In this document: in pieces, positions 15,587-31,300 of the stretch
How positions within the stretch are numbered: position 1 is the stretch's first letter
Layout of the letters: each line of letters opens with the position of its first letter
NCBI GenBank assembly: GCA_017470735.1
Contig: JAFUYB010000016.1
Span: forward strand, 1 to 40,967
Length of the DNA stretch: 40,967 nucleotides
From: Lachnospiraceae bacterium
GTDB lineage: Bacteria > Bacillota > Clostridia > Lachnospirales > Lachnospiraceae
Direction: 5' to 3'
Notes under the pieces: model-generated
Databases searched by the model: none
The model's input: only the letters and a program-made list of their open reading frames with translations
What the model was told of the DNA's origin: nothing
Position numbers and translations under genes: made by a program

Positions 15587-16819
15587 TCACAGGCCTTTTC
15601 TTATGGCGTCCAGATATTTGTCCGTCACCACGGAAAGCTCCTTTGTGTGCAAAAACCCGCTCTCCTCCGCCGCCTTTACCGCTTCCTTGAGGTTCTTCGG
15701 CAGGCTGCCGTTTGTTTCGCCGCCTGTATGATCCGCGTGCAGCTCATCGGGAAGCTGCTCCCGGTTTTTGATCCCGCAAAGACCCGCTTCCAGTATCACC
15801 GCAAACGCCAAATACGGATTCATGGTCGCGTCCGGCGAACGCAGCATAAATCCGCTCTTTCTGCCATCTACAACAGGCACCCGAAAAAGCCTCGACTGCT
15901 TTCCTGTCGACCATGTGATGTTCTTCGGCGCGCCCTTTTCCCCAAACCTCTCATACGACTCTTCGGAAGCATTCAAAAAGACCGTAATGTCACGCATACG
16001 GTTGAACACGCCCGCGAAAAACTGTTCCTGCTTCACGGGGTCCGCGACCGACAGATCCTCTCCCGCCGTGTGGAGATTGCACTGTATGTGCAGCCCGTTT
16101 CCGCTGTCCCACTTCAGCGGCTTCGGCGAAAAGGAAGCGTACGCCCCGTTTCTGCCCGCAATGGATCGTACGGTGCTCATATAGGTAATGAAATGGTCGG
16201 CGGATTTTTCCGCGTCCGACGCGCGGAAGTCGATCTCATTCTGCCCGGGGCCCGCTTCATGGTAGGAGGTTTCGGGAACGATGCCCATATCCTCCAGCGC
16301 CAGGCAGATTTCCCGCCGGATATTTTCACCCCGGTCAAGCGGCGCGATGTCCAGATAGCCCCCGTTGTCCCACGGCTCGTCGGTGCGGTCGCCGTCCTCT
16401 GCCGTTTTAAACAGATAAAATTCACTGTGCAGTCCGATCCTGCAGGAAAAGCCGTTCTGCCTGCACCGCTCCAGCGCGTTTCTTAAAATGCCTCTGGTAT
16501 CATAGGCGAACGGGCTGCCGTCCGTCTTAAAGATATTGCAGTAAAACCGCACCACCCTGCCCGTCTGCGGTCTCCAGGGCAGGACATGCAGCGTCCTCGC
16601 GTCCGGCACCAAAACGACCTCCCCGGTCTTTTCTTCCACGCATTTTGAAATTTTATAATAGTCGATCTTGATCCCGTCCGAAAACGCCCTCTCCAATTCC
16701 TGCGGCATAATGGAAATGTTCTTATGCACGCCCTTTATATCGCAAAACGACAGTCTGATGAATTTCACATCATGATCATTGACATAGCTTATCGCATCTT
16801 CCTTTGAGTATGAATCCAT
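15587..16819 (-). CDS. Short, divergent glutamine synthetase-like enzyme
   Basis: A 410-aa member of the type I glutamine synthetase family (usual length about 440-470). Conserved parts include HEAGPGQNEID (usual HEVGPGQHEI), NGLHIQCNL where most have G-x-H-x-H, and RSPDATMNPYLAFA. The second His of the active-site pair is Gln, and the usual NRSA-x-x-RIP segment is changed to KQSRLFRVP. It may therefore be a weak or regulatory synthetase, or ligate glutamate to another amine. AAAGGAG stands 7 bases upstream of the ATG at 16819. It is the fifth gene of the operon, which already has a type III synthetase. Confidence 0.85.
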   Translation of the reverse strand: MDSYSKEDAISYVNDHDVKFIRLSFCDIKGVHKNISIMPQELERAFSDGIKIDYYKISKCVEEKTGEVVLVPDARTLHVLPWRPQTGRVVRFYCNIFKTDGSPFAYDTRGILRNALERCRQNGFSCRIGLHSEFYLFKTAEDGDRTDEPWDNGGYLDIAPLDRGENIRREICLALEDMGIVPETSYHEAGPGQNEIDFRASDAEKSADHFITYMSTVRSIAGRNGAYASFSPKPLKWDSGNGLHIQCNLHTAGEDLSVADPVKQEQFFAGVFNRMRDITVFLNASEESYERFGEKGAPKNITWSTGKQSRLFRVPVVDGRKSGFMLRSPDATMNPYLAFAVILEAGLCGIKNREQLPDELHADHTGGETNGSLPKNLKEAVKAAEESGFLHTKELSVVTDKYLDAIRKGL

Positions 16820-16846
16820 TCGGCTTCTCCTTTCCGTAAAGAACCA

Positions 16847-18310
16847 TTACTGTGACAGCTCATTCAAAAACGCGTCCACCTCATGCGCGCAGGCAATCCC
16901 TTCGCGGATAGCCCATACGACTAAGGACTGTCCTCTCCGCATATCTCCTGCCGCAAACAGCTTTGTGTCTTTTATTCTGTAACCGTCTTCTGCCGTAACA
17001 GCCGTCCCTCTGCCCGTCAGCTCCAGTGAAAACGCGTCCCTCACATAATCCTCACAGCCGACAAATCCGGCCGCGATCAACAGCAGTCCGCAGGGGATTT
17101 CCTTTTCACTTCCCTCTGCCATACAGAGTTTACCATCTTTCCATCCGACATTGCAAATGGTAACGGATGTGATATGCCCGTTTTTGTCCGTCTTTACGCT
17201 TTTTACCGTCGAGGAATATACCCTTGGGTCTTTCCCGAAAACGAACGCCGCTTCTTCATGGCCGTAGTCCACCTTTTCCACCTTTGGCCACTCCGGCCAC
17301 GGATTGTCTTCTGTCCGCTCCCTGGGCGGCTGCGGCATCATTTCGATCGCGACAACGGATTTGGCGCCCTGCCGCACCGCAGTCCCGATGCAGTCATTTC
17401 CGGTATCGCCTCCGCCAATGATGACGACATGCTTGTCCTTCGCGGAAATAGCCGACTGCGCGGGGTCGCCTTTTTCAAGAGCCTTTGTGGCCGCCGTCAG
17501 ATAATCTACCGCAAAATGCACGCCCTTCGCGCGCTCCGGCTGTGCCGCGTCAATTCCCCGCGCTTTCTTGGCGCCGCAGCACAAAATGACTGCGTCGTAT
17601 TCTTTGAGGAGCGCTTCTTTTTTGATGTCCTTTCCGGCATTTACATTGGTTTTAAACGAGACGCCCTCTTCCTCCAAAAGCTTCTGCCGTCTTTTGAGCA
17701 CTTCTTTATCCAGCTTCATGTTGGGAATGCCGTACATCAAAAGTCCGCCGATGGCATCCTCCCTCTCATACACCACGACCTCATGTCCATGCCGGTTGAC
17801 CGTAAATGCCGCCGCAAGCCCCGACGGTCCGCTCCCGATGACGGCGACCCTGTTTCCGCTGCGTTTCGACGGTATCCGCGCCTGCATGACGCCTGACCGG
17901 AACGCCTCCTCGGAAAGAAAAAATTCGTTGTCCCGGATCGTTACGGCATCCCCGTACTGCGCGCACATACACGCTTTTTCACACAGCGCGGGGCAGACCC
18001 TCCCCGTAAATTCAGGGAACGGATTCACTTTAAACAGCCGCTCAAACGCATGGGCATCATTCCCTCTGTAAATTTCATCATTCCACTCGGGTATGAGGTT
18101 ATGAAGGGGACATCCCGTAACCATCCCCGAAAGCGTCATGCCTGACTGACAAAACGGTACGCCGCAGTTCATGCACACCGCTGCCTGCTTTCTGCGCTCT
18201 TCTTTGCTTAAGGGTTCATGCAGCTCTTTAAAATTCCTGATCCGCTCCTCCACCTTTACATAAGGATTTTCTTTTCTTTTGTATTCCAAAAATCCGGTTT
18301 CCTTGCCCAT
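16847..18310 (-). CDS. gltD: Glutamate synthase small subunit
   Basis: A 487-aa NAD(P)H-oxidising beta subunit of GOGAT, which passes electrons to the large subunit to make glutamate. The N-terminal Cys clusters for two [4Fe-4S] centres are CMNCGVPFCQSG, GCPLHN and GRVCPALCEKAC (about residues 45-115). The FAD site is VIGSGPSGLAAA (about 153) and the NAD(P)H site IIGGGDTGNDCIG (about 295). GAGGTG lies 7 bases before the ATG. It starts 15 bases after gltB ends, so the two subunits are made together. Confidence 0.96.
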   Translation of the reverse strand: MGKETGFLEYKRKENPYVKVEERIRNFKELHEPLSKEERRKQAAVCMNCGVPFCQSGMTLSGMVTGCPLHNLIPEWNDEIYRGNDAHAFERLFKVNPFPEFTGRVCPALCEKACMCAQYGDAVTIRDNEFFLSEEAFRSGVMQARIPSKRSGNRVAVIGSGPSGLAAAFTVNRHGHEVVVYEREDAIGGLLMYGIPNMKLDKEVLKRRQKLLEEEGVSFKTNVNAGKDIKKEALLKEYDAVILCCGAKKARGIDAAQPERAKGVHFAVDYLTAATKALEKGDPAQSAISAKDKHVVIIGGGDTGNDCIGTAVRQGAKSVVAIEMMPQPPRERTEDNPWPEWPKVEKVDYGHEEAAFVFGKDPRVYSSTVKSVKTDKNGHITSVTICNVGWKDGKLCMAEGSEKEIPCGLLLIAAGFVGCEDYVRDAFSLELTGRGTAVTAEDGYRIKDTKLFAAGDMRRGQSLVVWAIREGIACAHEVDAFLNELSQ

Positions 18311-18325
18311 TTTTACACACCTCGT

Positions 18326-22846
<4,521 letters not shown>

Positions 22847-22859
22847 TTCCTTTATCCTT

Positions 22860-24944
22860 TTATCTCACACTGTACAGCAGATCCCCGTATGTCGGATACG
22901 GCCAGATGTCCCTCGGTACGATGGATTCCAGCTCATCCACGGCTTCCCGGAGTGAATGCATCGCTTCGTGGATCGTGTATTCGTGGTACCGGGCAAGCTG
23001 GGGTATGCTTTCGATATCCTTCTCGCCGTCCACCGCGGATTCCAGCTTCTCAAGTCGGTCGTAGATCTCCTTGATCAGCCGCGATGTCCGCTCAAGCAGC
23101 TTCTTTTCGGTGTCCGCCGCGACGCCGACCTGCGACTTCTTTAAGATCAGCTCTGACAGCTTCGACTCATAGGAAAGACCCGCTCCCAGGATATTTCTGC
23201 GCACCATCCACTGCATGGTCAGTGCCTCGATGTTGATCTGCTTGTAATAATTCTCCAAAAGGATTTCATATCTCGCGCGGATTTCGCTTTCGGAGTAAAC
23301 CTCATGCTTCGTAAACAGCGCGATGGACTTCTCTTCCACAAATGCCTCCATCGCCTCTACAGTTGTAGGAAGATTCAACAGCCCTCTCTTTTTCGCCTCC
23401 TCAGGCCATTCCTTGCCGTATCCGTTGCCATTGAACAGGATCCTCTTGTGCGCCTTTACCTCGTCCCGGATCAGCCTGGTCAGCGCCTTGTCAAAATCTT
23501 CTGCCCCCTCCAGGATCTGCGCGTATTCGTCCAGCGCCTGGGCAACGATCGTATTTAAGATAATGTTCGGTCCCGATATCGACGCCGAAGAACCCAGGCT
23601 CCGGAACTCGAATTTGTTGCCGGTAAAGGCAAACGGGGAAGTCCGGTTCCGGTCTGTCGTATCCTTCGGGATGTGCGGCAGCACGCTCGCGCCGATGCTC
23701 ATCAGTTCTTTTTCATTGTCGTGGTAATCTTTTCCTTCCTCGATGGCCGAAAGCACTGCCTCCAGCTCATCCCCCAGAAATACCGACATGATTGCAGGCG
23801 GCGCTTCATTTGCCCCGAGCCTGTGGTCGTTGCCCGCGCTTGCCACCGACATCCGAAGCAATCCCTGGTAGTCATCCACTGCCTTGATCACCGCGACAAG
23901 GAACAGCAAAAACTGCGCGTTCTGCGACGGCGTATCCCCGGGCTCCAAAAGGTTCATGCCTGTGTCCGTGGAAATCGACCAGTTGTTGTGCTTGCCTGAC
24001 CCGTTCACTCCTGCGAAAGGCTTTTCATGCAAAAGGCAGACCATCCCGTGTCTCTGGGCAACGGTCTTCAACAGCTCCATCGTCAGCTGGTTGTGATCCG
24101 TCGCAATATTTGTCGTCTGGTACACCGGCGCCAGCTCATGCTGTGCGGGAGCCACCTCGTTGTGCTCGGTTTTCGCGTAAATACCCAGCTTCCACAGCTC
24201 TTCGTCCAGCTCCTTCATGTACGCCTTGACTCTCGGCTTGATCATGCCGAAATAGTGGTCATCCAGCTCCTGCCCCTTGGGCGGGTTCGCTCCGAACAGC
24301 GTGCGCCCCGTATAGATCAGATCCGGCCGTTCGGCATACATTTTCTCATCGATCAGAAAATACTCCTGCTCCGGTCCGACCGTCGTCAGCACCCGCTTTG
24401 CGTCCGTATTCCCAAACAGCCGCAGGATGCGCAGCGCCTGCTTTTCCAACGCCTGCATGGACCGCAGCAGCGGCGTCTTTTTATCGAGCGCCTCCCCGCT
24501 GTAGGAGCAGAACGCCGTCGGGATGCACAGCGTATCATCCTTGATAAACGCATACGATGTCGGGTCCCACGCCGTATAGCCCCGCGCCTCAAAGGTCGCC
24601 CGCAGTCCGCCCGACGGGAAGCTGGAAGCATCCGGCTCGCCCTTTACCAGCTCCTTGCCCGAAAATTCCATCATCACCCTGCCGCCCGGTTCGGGGGAAA
24701 TAAAGCTGTCATGCTTTTCCGCCGTGACGCCGGTCATCGGCTGGAACCAGTGCGTAAAATGGGTCGCTCCTTTTTCCGTCGCCCAGTCCTTCATCGCCTC
24801 CGCCACGACATTTGCCAGATCCATCTGCAGATGCTTTCCTTCCGCGATCGTCTTTTGCAGACTGCGGTAGACATCCTTCGGCAGACGCTTCCGCATCACT
24901 TCATCATTAAAAACCTGTTCTCCAAAAATTTCCGGTACATTCAT
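22860..24944 (-). CDS. glnN: Glutamine synthetase type III
   Basis: A 694-aa cytosolic enzyme that makes glutamine from glutamate, ammonium and ATP. Type III signatures: [17 protein letters not shown] (about residues 64-80), [20 protein letters not shown] (about 95-115), [10 protein letters not shown] (about 190) and [11 protein letters not shown]. Size fits GSIII (about 700 aa) rather than GSI. AGGAGG is 7 bases upstream of the ATG at 24944; the frame could extend to 24983, but that would overlap asnB and lacks a better ribosome site. It sits 19 bases after asnB and is the main ammonium-assimilating enzyme of the operon. Confidence 0.96.
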   Translation of the reverse strand: MNVPEIFGEQVFNDEVMRKRLPKDVYRSLQKTIAEGKHLQMDLANVVAEAMKDWATEKGATHFTHWFQPMTGVTAEKHDSFISPEPGGRVMMEFSGKELVKGEPDASSFPSGGLRATFEARGYTAWDPTSYAFIKDDTLCIPTAFCSYSGEALDKKTPLLRSMQALEKQALRILRLFGNTDAKRVLTTVGPEQEYFLIDEKMYAERPDLIYTGRTLFGANPPKGQELDDHYFGMIKPRVKAYMKELDEELWKLGIYAKTEHNEVAPAQHELAPVYQTTNIATDHNQLTMELLKTVAQRHGMVCLLHEKPFAGVNGSGKHNNWSISTDTGMNLLEPGDTPSQNAQFLLFLVAVIKAVDDYQGLLRMSVASAGNDHRLGANEAPPAIMSVFLGDELEAVLSAIEEGKDYHDNEKELMSIGASVLPHIPKDTTDRNRTSPFAFTGNKFEFRSLGSSASISGPNIILNTIVAQALDEYAQILEGAEDFDKALTRLIRDEVKAHKRILFNGNGYGKEWPEEAKKRGLLNLPTTVEAMEAFVEEKSIALFTKHEVYSESEIRARYEILLENYYKQINIEALTMQWMVRRNILGAGLSYESKLSELILKKSQVGVAADTEKKLLERTSRLIKEIYDRLEKLESAVDGEKDIESIPQLARYHEYTIHEAMHSLREAVDELESIVPRDIWPYPTYGDLLYSVR

Positions 24945-24963
24945 CACACTTCCTCCTTTTTTC

Positions 24964-26547
24964 TTACTCGCCGCTTGCTCCATAATTTTTCAGCACCCGT
25001 GCCGACGGATCATCGACATCGCAGTTCTCCCAATCCCGGTTCGGCATCCAGAAATCCTTGATCATCCGCGCCTGCCCCGGATAGTGCTTCTCAAAAATCT
25101 CCCGGTATAAAAGAGATTCCTTTGTAAATGGCTTTACATAATCATAGCTGTCTTTTTTTCTCTCAAATTCTTCATCGGTGTAGCAGGTTTCGGCATAAGC
25201 CTTGATGTCATCCACCATGGAATGGCCCACGGCATCGGAAAACGCCGCCTTTTCCCGGAACAAGATTTCCTTTGGCAGAAAATCCCCTTCCTCAAACGCA
25301 TGTCTCAGCAGGTATTTCCCCTTGCCGTAGCGGTTCATCTTTTTTTCCGGATCAATGCTCATGACATACTTCACAAAATCCAGATCCCCGAACGGCACTC
25401 TCGCTTCCATCGAATGCACCGAAATGCATCTGTCCGCCCGCAGCACATCATACATGTAAAGCTCCCGGATGCGTTTTTTTGCCTCCTCCTGGAACGCCTG
25501 CGCGTCCGGCGCGAAATCCGTGTACTTGTACCCGAACAGCTCGTCCGAGATCTCACCCGTCAGCAGCACCTTCACATCCGACATGCCGCGGATTCCCTTG
25601 CAGATCAGATACATGCCCATGCTCGCCCGAATGGTCGTGATGTCAAAGGTTCCTATCGCCGCAATCACTTCATCGAGCGCGTCGATCACGATGTCGCGGC
25701 TGATGATGACTTCCCGGTGCTCGCTTCCGATGTAATCCGCCGTCTCCTTTGCGTATTTCAGGTCGATCGCGTCCTTGTCCATGCCGATCGCGAAAGTTTT
25801 AATCTTCCTGCCAAGAAGCTTTGTCGCGATCGCGCACACCAGGGAGCTGTCCAGACCGCCCGACAGCAAAAACCCGATCGGCGCGTCCGCGTCCAGCCGC
25901 TTTTCGACCCCGGCAATGAGCTTTTCCCGGATATTCGCGGCGATCGTATCGATATCGTCATCGATGTACCCTTGGGTTTCCGCGATGTCCATATAACATA
26001 CGAACTGCCCGTCCTTCCAGAAATGCCCCGGCGGAAACGGCTCTACCTTTTCCACCAGCCCGACTAAGTTCTTCGCTTCACTGGCAAATATTACTCCGCC
26101 GCTCTTGTCATACCCGTAAAACAGCGGGCGGATCCCGATCGGGTCCCTGGCGGCGATCAGTTCTTTATGGTTCCCGTCGTAGATCACGCAGGCAAATTCC
26201 GCGTCAAAGGTTTCAAACATCCCGGTGCCGTACTGCTCATACATCGGCAGAATGATCTCACAGTCAGAATCCCCCTGAAAGACATAGCCCTTTTCTTCCA
26301 GCATCTGCCGCTGTTTCTTGAAGCCGTACAGCTCGCCGTTGCAGACGGCATAGCTGCCATTTAACACAAACGGCTGCATGCCCGCCTCTCCCGGTCCCAT
26401 GATGGACAGCCTCTGGAATCCGATCACCACATCATCCACTTCGAGGATCCTTTCATTGTCAGGCCCTCTGGTATGCGTCTTTGCCAGACCCCGCTCAAAG
26501 GCTTCCCTTGAAATCTCCGTTGATTGTTTTACCATGATCGAGCACAT
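24964..26547 (-). CDS. asnB: Asparagine synthetase (glutamine-hydrolysing)
   Basis: A 527-aa enzyme making asparagine from aspartate, ATP and glutamine. The N-terminal nucleophile is Cys2 (MCSIM), followed by the class II amidotransferase parts RGPDNE, CNGELYG and [13 protein letters not shown]. The synthetase domain has the PP-loop SGGLDSS (about residue 232) and [18 protein letters not shown] is 5 bases upstream of the ATG at 26547. It is the first gene of the nitrogen operon, after a leader with two U-tract hairpins. Confidence 0.96.
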   Translation of the reverse strand: MCSIMVKQSTEISREAFERGLAKTHTRGPDNERILEVDDVVIGFQRLSIMGPGEAGMQPFVLNGSYAVCNGELYGFKKQRQMLEEKGYVFQGDSDCEIILPMYEQYGTGMFETFDAEFACVIYDGNHKELIAARDPIGIRPLFYGYDKSGGVIFASEAKNLVGLVEKVEPFPPGHFWKDGQFVCYMDIAETQGYIDDDIDTIAANIREKLIAGVEKRLDADAPIGFLLSGGLDSSLVCAIATKLLGRKIKTFAIGMDKDAIDLKYAKETADYIGSEHREVIISRDIVIDALDEVIAAIGTFDITTIRASMGMYLICKGIRGMSDVKVLLTGEISDELFGYKYTDFAPDAQAFQEEAKKRIRELYMYDVLRADRCISVHSMEARVPFGDLDFVKYVMSIDPEKKMNRYGKGKYLLRHAFEEGDFLPKEILFREKAAFSDAVGHSMVDDIKAYAETCYTDEEFERKKDSYDYVKPFTKESLLYREIFEKHYPGQARMIKDFWMPNRDWENCDVDDPSARVLKNYGASGE

Positions 26548-26561
26548 AAGACCCTCCTAAA

Positions 26562-26600
26562 CAAAAAATAGGCGCACAAGCAATAAATGCCTGCACGCCT
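26562..26600 (-). terminator. Attenuator hairpin directly before asnB
   Basis: A 13-bp stem (26588-26600 with 26570-26582) closed by a 5-base loop is followed on the minus strand by T6. It ends only about 10 bases from the asnB ribosome site, inside the leader, so it can act as a conditional terminator. ANTAR antitermination is the likely control (inference). Confidence 0.75.
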
Positions 26601-26623
26601 TTGTACAAGAATCCCTAAAAATA

Positions 26624-26659
26624 AAGAAAAAGACACCACGAAAACCTCCGTGGCGCCTT
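26624..26659 (-). terminator. First leader hairpin with U-tract
   Basis: An 11-bp stem (26649-26659 with 26630-26640), including two G-U pairs, is followed by T5. It lies about 25 bases after the asnB operon start point and about 50 bases after the phosphatase stop codon, so it may both end the NRPS operon and act as the first of two hairpins in the nitrogen leader. Confidence 0.65.
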
Positions 26660-26681
26660 TGCCATTTCAAACACGCGTCAA

Positions 26682-26710
26682 ATCATAATACTTTACTTTT
26701 GTTTTGTCAA
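26682..26710 (-). promoter_or_regulatory. Consensus promoter of the nitrogen operon
   Basis: Minus-strand TTGACA (26705-26710), 17 bases and TATGAT (26682-26687). The -35 box overlaps the stop codon of the upstream phosphatase gene. A leader of about 128 bases follows. Confidence 0.8.
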
Positions 26711-28398
26711 GCCCCTTTATAAAACATCGCCAAAAAGGTCAGGTCGTCAAACCGCTCTCTCCCGCCATAAAAGGCATTGACCTGATCCTTTAACGAAGCG
26801 GCCGCGGCATCGATATCAAAAATCCCCGGCGCGTAGGCGAGCAGGCGGTCTTCGCCGAACAGCTCGTCATCCGGGCTGACGGCTTCCGTCACGCCGTCCG
26901 TGTACAAAAGCACACCCTGCCCCGGCGCAAGCGTCATATGCTCCTCAATGATCCCGGCGTCCTCAAACAGCCCGATGGCAATGCCGCTGTCCATTTCCTG
27001 AAAATACGGTTTTTCGCAGAAGACAACCGGACGCTCATGTCCGGCGTTGGCAAAGACGATTCCGCCGTTTGCCGTATCGAGTATGCCCGCAAAGATCGTC
27101 GCAAACAGCCCCTCCGGATTGCACTCGCAGATTTCATCATTTAAAGTATTCAGCGCCTCCGCAGGCGGTACGCCCAGACGCAGCTTCTGGCTTAAGGAGC
27201 TTTTTACCATCACCATGAACATCGCTGCCGTGATCCCTTTGCCGGAGACATCCCCGATCAGAAAAGCGACCCGCGTCTCATCCAGCAGAAACCAGTCGTA
27301 AAAATCTCCGCCAAACATCTTCGCGGGCTCCGCCGTCGCGATCAGCGCGAACCGGTCTGACTCATACCGCACCGTCTCGGGCACGATACCGTCCTGCACC
27401 TGCTTGGTCAGCTCCATCTGCACCGCGTATTCCATCTGCTGTCTGTGCAGGTCATCCAGATCATGGATGTAGCTGTCAATATCCCCGGACATCTTCAGGA
27501 AGGAATCCACGATGTCATCCATCTCATCCTGCTCATCGTCCTGCCGGATCACTTCACCCCGGAGGTATCCCTTTTTCCCGGCTCCCTCTCCGGTGCTGTA
27601 ATCATGGACAAACTGATCCATCGCGTCAGAAATAGCTATGATCGGCTGCAGCAGCCGCTCCTCCATCATCCTTCGGATCAGAAAAAGCAGCGCCGCAGTC
27701 AGCGCGACAATGAATCCGGTCGTCAGCAGCAGAATAAAGGTAATACTCCACACCAGACCCGAAGCGTCGTATTCCGTGCCCAAAAGCATGATGACTTTGC
27801 CATCTCTGTTTCTGATCGGATAATTCCAGGCAAGCTCCGTACCGAATTCATTGGAGTACAGACTCACTTTCGCGTCTTCCTTACCGGTTCTTGCCTGCCG
27901 CATCCGTTCCAGCATTTTGGGCCATCTGTCCATGGAAACGACCGTGCCATACTGCAGTTTTGCTACGGTCTCTTTCTTATTAGGATCCCGTTCGTCGCCC
28001 GTAGCGGCCACATAGTAAATGATCGAGTGGCCCGTCTCGTCAATATCATACAAATAGATGTAATCCATCCCAAAGGCTTTGCCGACCGATTGCATCGCCT
28101 GTTTAATATGCGTTAAAGCATCTTGAAACTGCGGATCCGAAGCGTCGCCGTTTTCGATCAGGCTCTCAAAATCAAAGTCCGCATCCAGATAATATTCCCG
28201 TTCATGTGACAGCATTCCGACCAAAAGTTCATACCCCCGTTTGGTTTGTCTTTTTGCCATTGCGCTGACAAAAAGAGAGGCCAGAAGCAGGGTGATTCCC
28301 ACCGAAAGAAGAATGGCGGCCACGCCAATGGCAAATATTTTGACCGAAAACTGCGTCTTTAACGACCGGCGCGGCAGCGCTTTCTTCTCTTCCGTCAT
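26707..28398 (-). CDS. Membrane SpoIIE/RsbU-type PP2C phosphatase
   Basis: A 563-aa membrane protein. Transmembrane helix 1 is at about residues 18-46; an outside sensor of about 170 residues follows (Cache-like, with YIYLYDIDE and NYPIRNRDGKVIMLLG); helix 2 is at about 222-246; then a HAMP-like segment and a short helix. The phosphatase occupies about 345-563 with metal-site motifs GGDFYDWF, IGDVSGKG, YTDGVTEA and DDLTFLAM. RsbU/SpoIIE enzymes dephosphorylate Ser on STAS antagonists, and a STAS gene is in the same operon. The ATG overlaps the NRPS stop codon (ATGA), which ties its translation to the synthetase. Confidence 0.92.
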   Translation of the reverse strand: MTEEKKALPRRSLKTQFSVKIFAIGVAAILLSVGITLLLASLFVSAMAKRQTKRGYELLVGMLSHEREYYLDADFDFESLIENGDASDPQFQDALTHIKQAMQSVGKAFGMDYIYLYDIDETGHSIIYYVAATGDERDPNKKETVAKLQYGTVVSMDRWPKMLERMRQARTGKEDAKVSLYSNEFGTELAWNYPIRNRDGKVIMLLGTEYDASGLVWSITFILLLTTGFIVALTAALLFLIRRMMEERLLQPIIAISDAMDQFVHDYSTGEGAGKKGYLRGEVIRQDDEQDEMDDIVDSFLKMSGDIDSYIHDLDDLHRQQMEYAVQMELTKQVQDGIVPETVRYESDRFALIATAEPAKMFGGDFYDWFLLDETRVAFLIGDVSGKGITAAMFMVMVKSSLSQKLRLGVPPAEALNTLNDEICECNPEGLFATIFAGILDTANGGIVFANAGHERPVVFCEKPYFQEMDSGIAIGLFEDAGIIEEHMTLAPGQGVLLYTDGVTEAVSPDDELFGEDRLLAYAPGIFDIDAAAASLKDQVNAFYGGRERFDDLTFLAMFYKGA

Positions 28399-31300
28399 GC
28401 CAGATCTCCTTCAAAAAATCCCAGCGTATCCAATGATTCAATCGCGTTCTTCAAATAATTCTCATCCGTCAGCGGCCAGCGGAAGCCGAGCCGGTAAAGC
28501 ACATTCGTCGAATAGATATGCTTCTCGCCGATATAGGAGCGCACCGAATCCGTATCCGAAGATAAGTAGCTGATCAGTCCCGATACCAGCATATTCTTTT
28601 CTTCGTCCTCCATCGCTTCGGTCAGCCGCTTCTCAAACTCATGGTCGCTTGTCACCTCAATGGCCAGCCCCGCCGCGTTCATTACCGCGATCAGATCCCC
28701 CATCTCCAGCCAGTGGCCGTTGACCGCATGGAATACCGTGTACTGCTCCGGCGTGCCGGCAAGCCGTACCACCGATTCCGCCACGGAATCGATCGGAGAA
28801 AATTCCACCGGCCGCGCCATCTGCGAAACCGGATAAGCGCCGATCGTCACATAACCGCGGAGATTCCGCATAAAGCCGGAGGTTACGGCATTCGCCTGGA
28901 ATTCACCGTCGAGCTTCCGGCTCATCAGGTTGCCGACGCGGATGATCTTGCCGTCGAGGCTGCCCTTGGCAATCGCGGAAAGCATTGCCTGCTCCGCCTC
29001 AAACTTGGAGTGGACATATTGGTTGGACAGATCCTGCCCGAAGTAAAGCATCGTCTCATCCATCACCAGATGCTCCGGCATGGCGTGATCCACATTTTCA
29101 CCTGCCACCGACACAGTTGATATTTGAATCAACCTCTTTTTCGTCTCTTCGCAGAGCGCGATCAGATTCTTCACGCCGGTCACATTGACGCGGTCTAAAA
29201 TATCGTCATTCGCGAAATGCTTGACGCAGGCCGCGCAGTTGATCAAAACATCAAAGGACTCATTTACCATCCCGAGCACCAGATCGCGGTCCGTAATATC
29301 ACCGTCCACGGCTTTCAGCCTTCCGCTTGCAAACTCTTCCAGATACGGCTTTCCAAAGTAGTAGACCAATATGGACTGCAGGCGCTTGGCGGCTGTTTCC
29401 GACTGTCCCTTTCGGATCAGGCAGATGACCGGCGATGCCGTCTGGTCTAAAAGATACCCCAGGACATGCACGCCGAGGAAGCCCGTCGCCCCGGTCAGAA
29501 GCACCGTACCCAAATCTTCCTTGTAGCCTTCCGTAACGCCATCAATGTAATCCATCGCATTCATCGCCAGAACCGCATCGACCGAACCGTCCTGCTTCGG
29601 ACGGCAGGGTGCCTTGGGCTTGGCTTCTGCTGCCTTTGCTCCGGCACCGTCCTGTCCCTGCAGCTGCAGCACATGCTCTTCGAGACGCTCCACGGTCGGA
29701 TACGAGAAAATGTCCTGATACGCAATCGGCAAGCCCTTGACCATCGCGCTCATCGCGACCTTTGAGGCAAGCATCGAGGTACCGCCAGCCTCAAAGAAAT
29801 CTTCATCGACGCCGATTGCATCAACGCCAAGCGCCTTGGCAAACATGCCGGCAATTTCTTTCTGCAGATCTGTCGAAGCTCCCTTGCCGGTGCTTTCCTT
29901 TTTCTTGGCTTCCGGCTTTGGCAGCGCCTTTTTGTTGACCTTGCCGTTGACCGTCAGCGGCAGCGCCTCCAAATAGACATAGACACCCGGCACCATATAC
30001 GCGGTCAGCGTCTTTCTAAGGTGCGCCGACAAGTCATTTTCATCTACCGGATGCTTGGCGACATAGTAACCGCAGAGGTACTTGCCGTCTCCTTCACCGA
30101 GGACAAGCACCACACTCCGCTCAATGCCCGGATAGGTGTTCATCGTATTTTCAATGCCGTCCAGCTCCACACGCAGCCCGCGGATCTTGACCTGGCTGTC
30201 ATTCCTGCCGCAGTGCATGATCTCGCCCGCATGATTGAAATACGCAATGTCGCCGCTGCGGTAAGCGGGGATCTCTTCATCGCCGTCTGTCACCGTAATA
30301 TACGCCTCGCGGGTCTTTTCCGGCAGTCCCACATAGCCTGCGCCGACGCAGTCTCCGGCAATAACCAGCTCACCTCTCATGTACTCGGGCAGCACATTAC
30401 CAAAGCGGTCACGGATCAGGAATTTCGTATTCGCGTTCGGTCCGCCGATCGTCACATAGCTTCCGTCCAAAGTACCGATGCTGACGGACACGCAGGTCTC
30501 GGTCGGCCCGTAGGAATTGAACACAGTGCCCGCAAAGCCCGCGTCCCGCAGCTTTTCATACATGCCTGCCGGGAACGCTTCCGCGCCGAGGATCACGGCT
30601 TTCAGTTGCGCAAAGACTTCCGCCGCCTGCTGTACTTCCAGGATCGACAGCATATAGGACGGCGTACATTTCATCATGTCCACGCCGCATTTTTTCATCG
30701 TCTCCACCAGCAGCATCGGATTGTGGATCTCATCCTGCGTCGCCATCACAACGGTCTTGCCGTGATACAGCGGCATCATCTCCTCAATGACCGACACATC
30801 AAAGGTAATGGCGGCAAGCGCCAGAAAACTGGTGGAATTATCCACATAGGCGTGCGCCAGTTCGTTTTTGTCATTATAGTCCAGCAGATTCCGCAGGTTC
30901 CTGTGGGTAATCTCCACGCCCTTCGGATTGCCGGTCGAACCGGAGGTATAAATGCAGTACGCCGGGTCGCTTTCCTTGATCCTCACCTTCTGCGGCGCGG
31001 TCTCCGCCGCATCCGAAGCGTAGATATCCGCAAGCTCCGCCACTCTGAGACTCCCGTCAAAGAGCGTGGCACGGGATGCGTGCAGCTCCTCTGTCGTAAT
31101 CAGAAGCCCAATCCCGGCATCTTTGATGATAAACGAAATCCGCTCATCCGGATACTCGGGCTCCAGCGACACAAACGCCCCGCCCGCCTTTAAAATACCC
31201 TGACGGATCGGATACACATCCTCGGTGCGGTCCATGTAAAGCCCGATGCGCTGTCCTTTTTGGATACCTCTGTCCAATAGGAAATTCGCGATCTTGTTCG

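Noticed and set aside
24027-25061. Plus-strand 344-codon frame across glnN and asnB
   Set aside because: It spans two confident minus-strand genes and shows no domain or ribosome site.
26548-26681. T-box riboswitch before asnB
   Set aside because: The leader is too short and lacks the conserved AGGGTGG-type T-box sequence and specifier stem.
30021-31193. Plus-strand 390-codon frame opposite the NRPS
   Set aside because: The minus strand encodes a clear adenylation domain here; the plus frame is Arg/His-rich shadow sequence with no start site.
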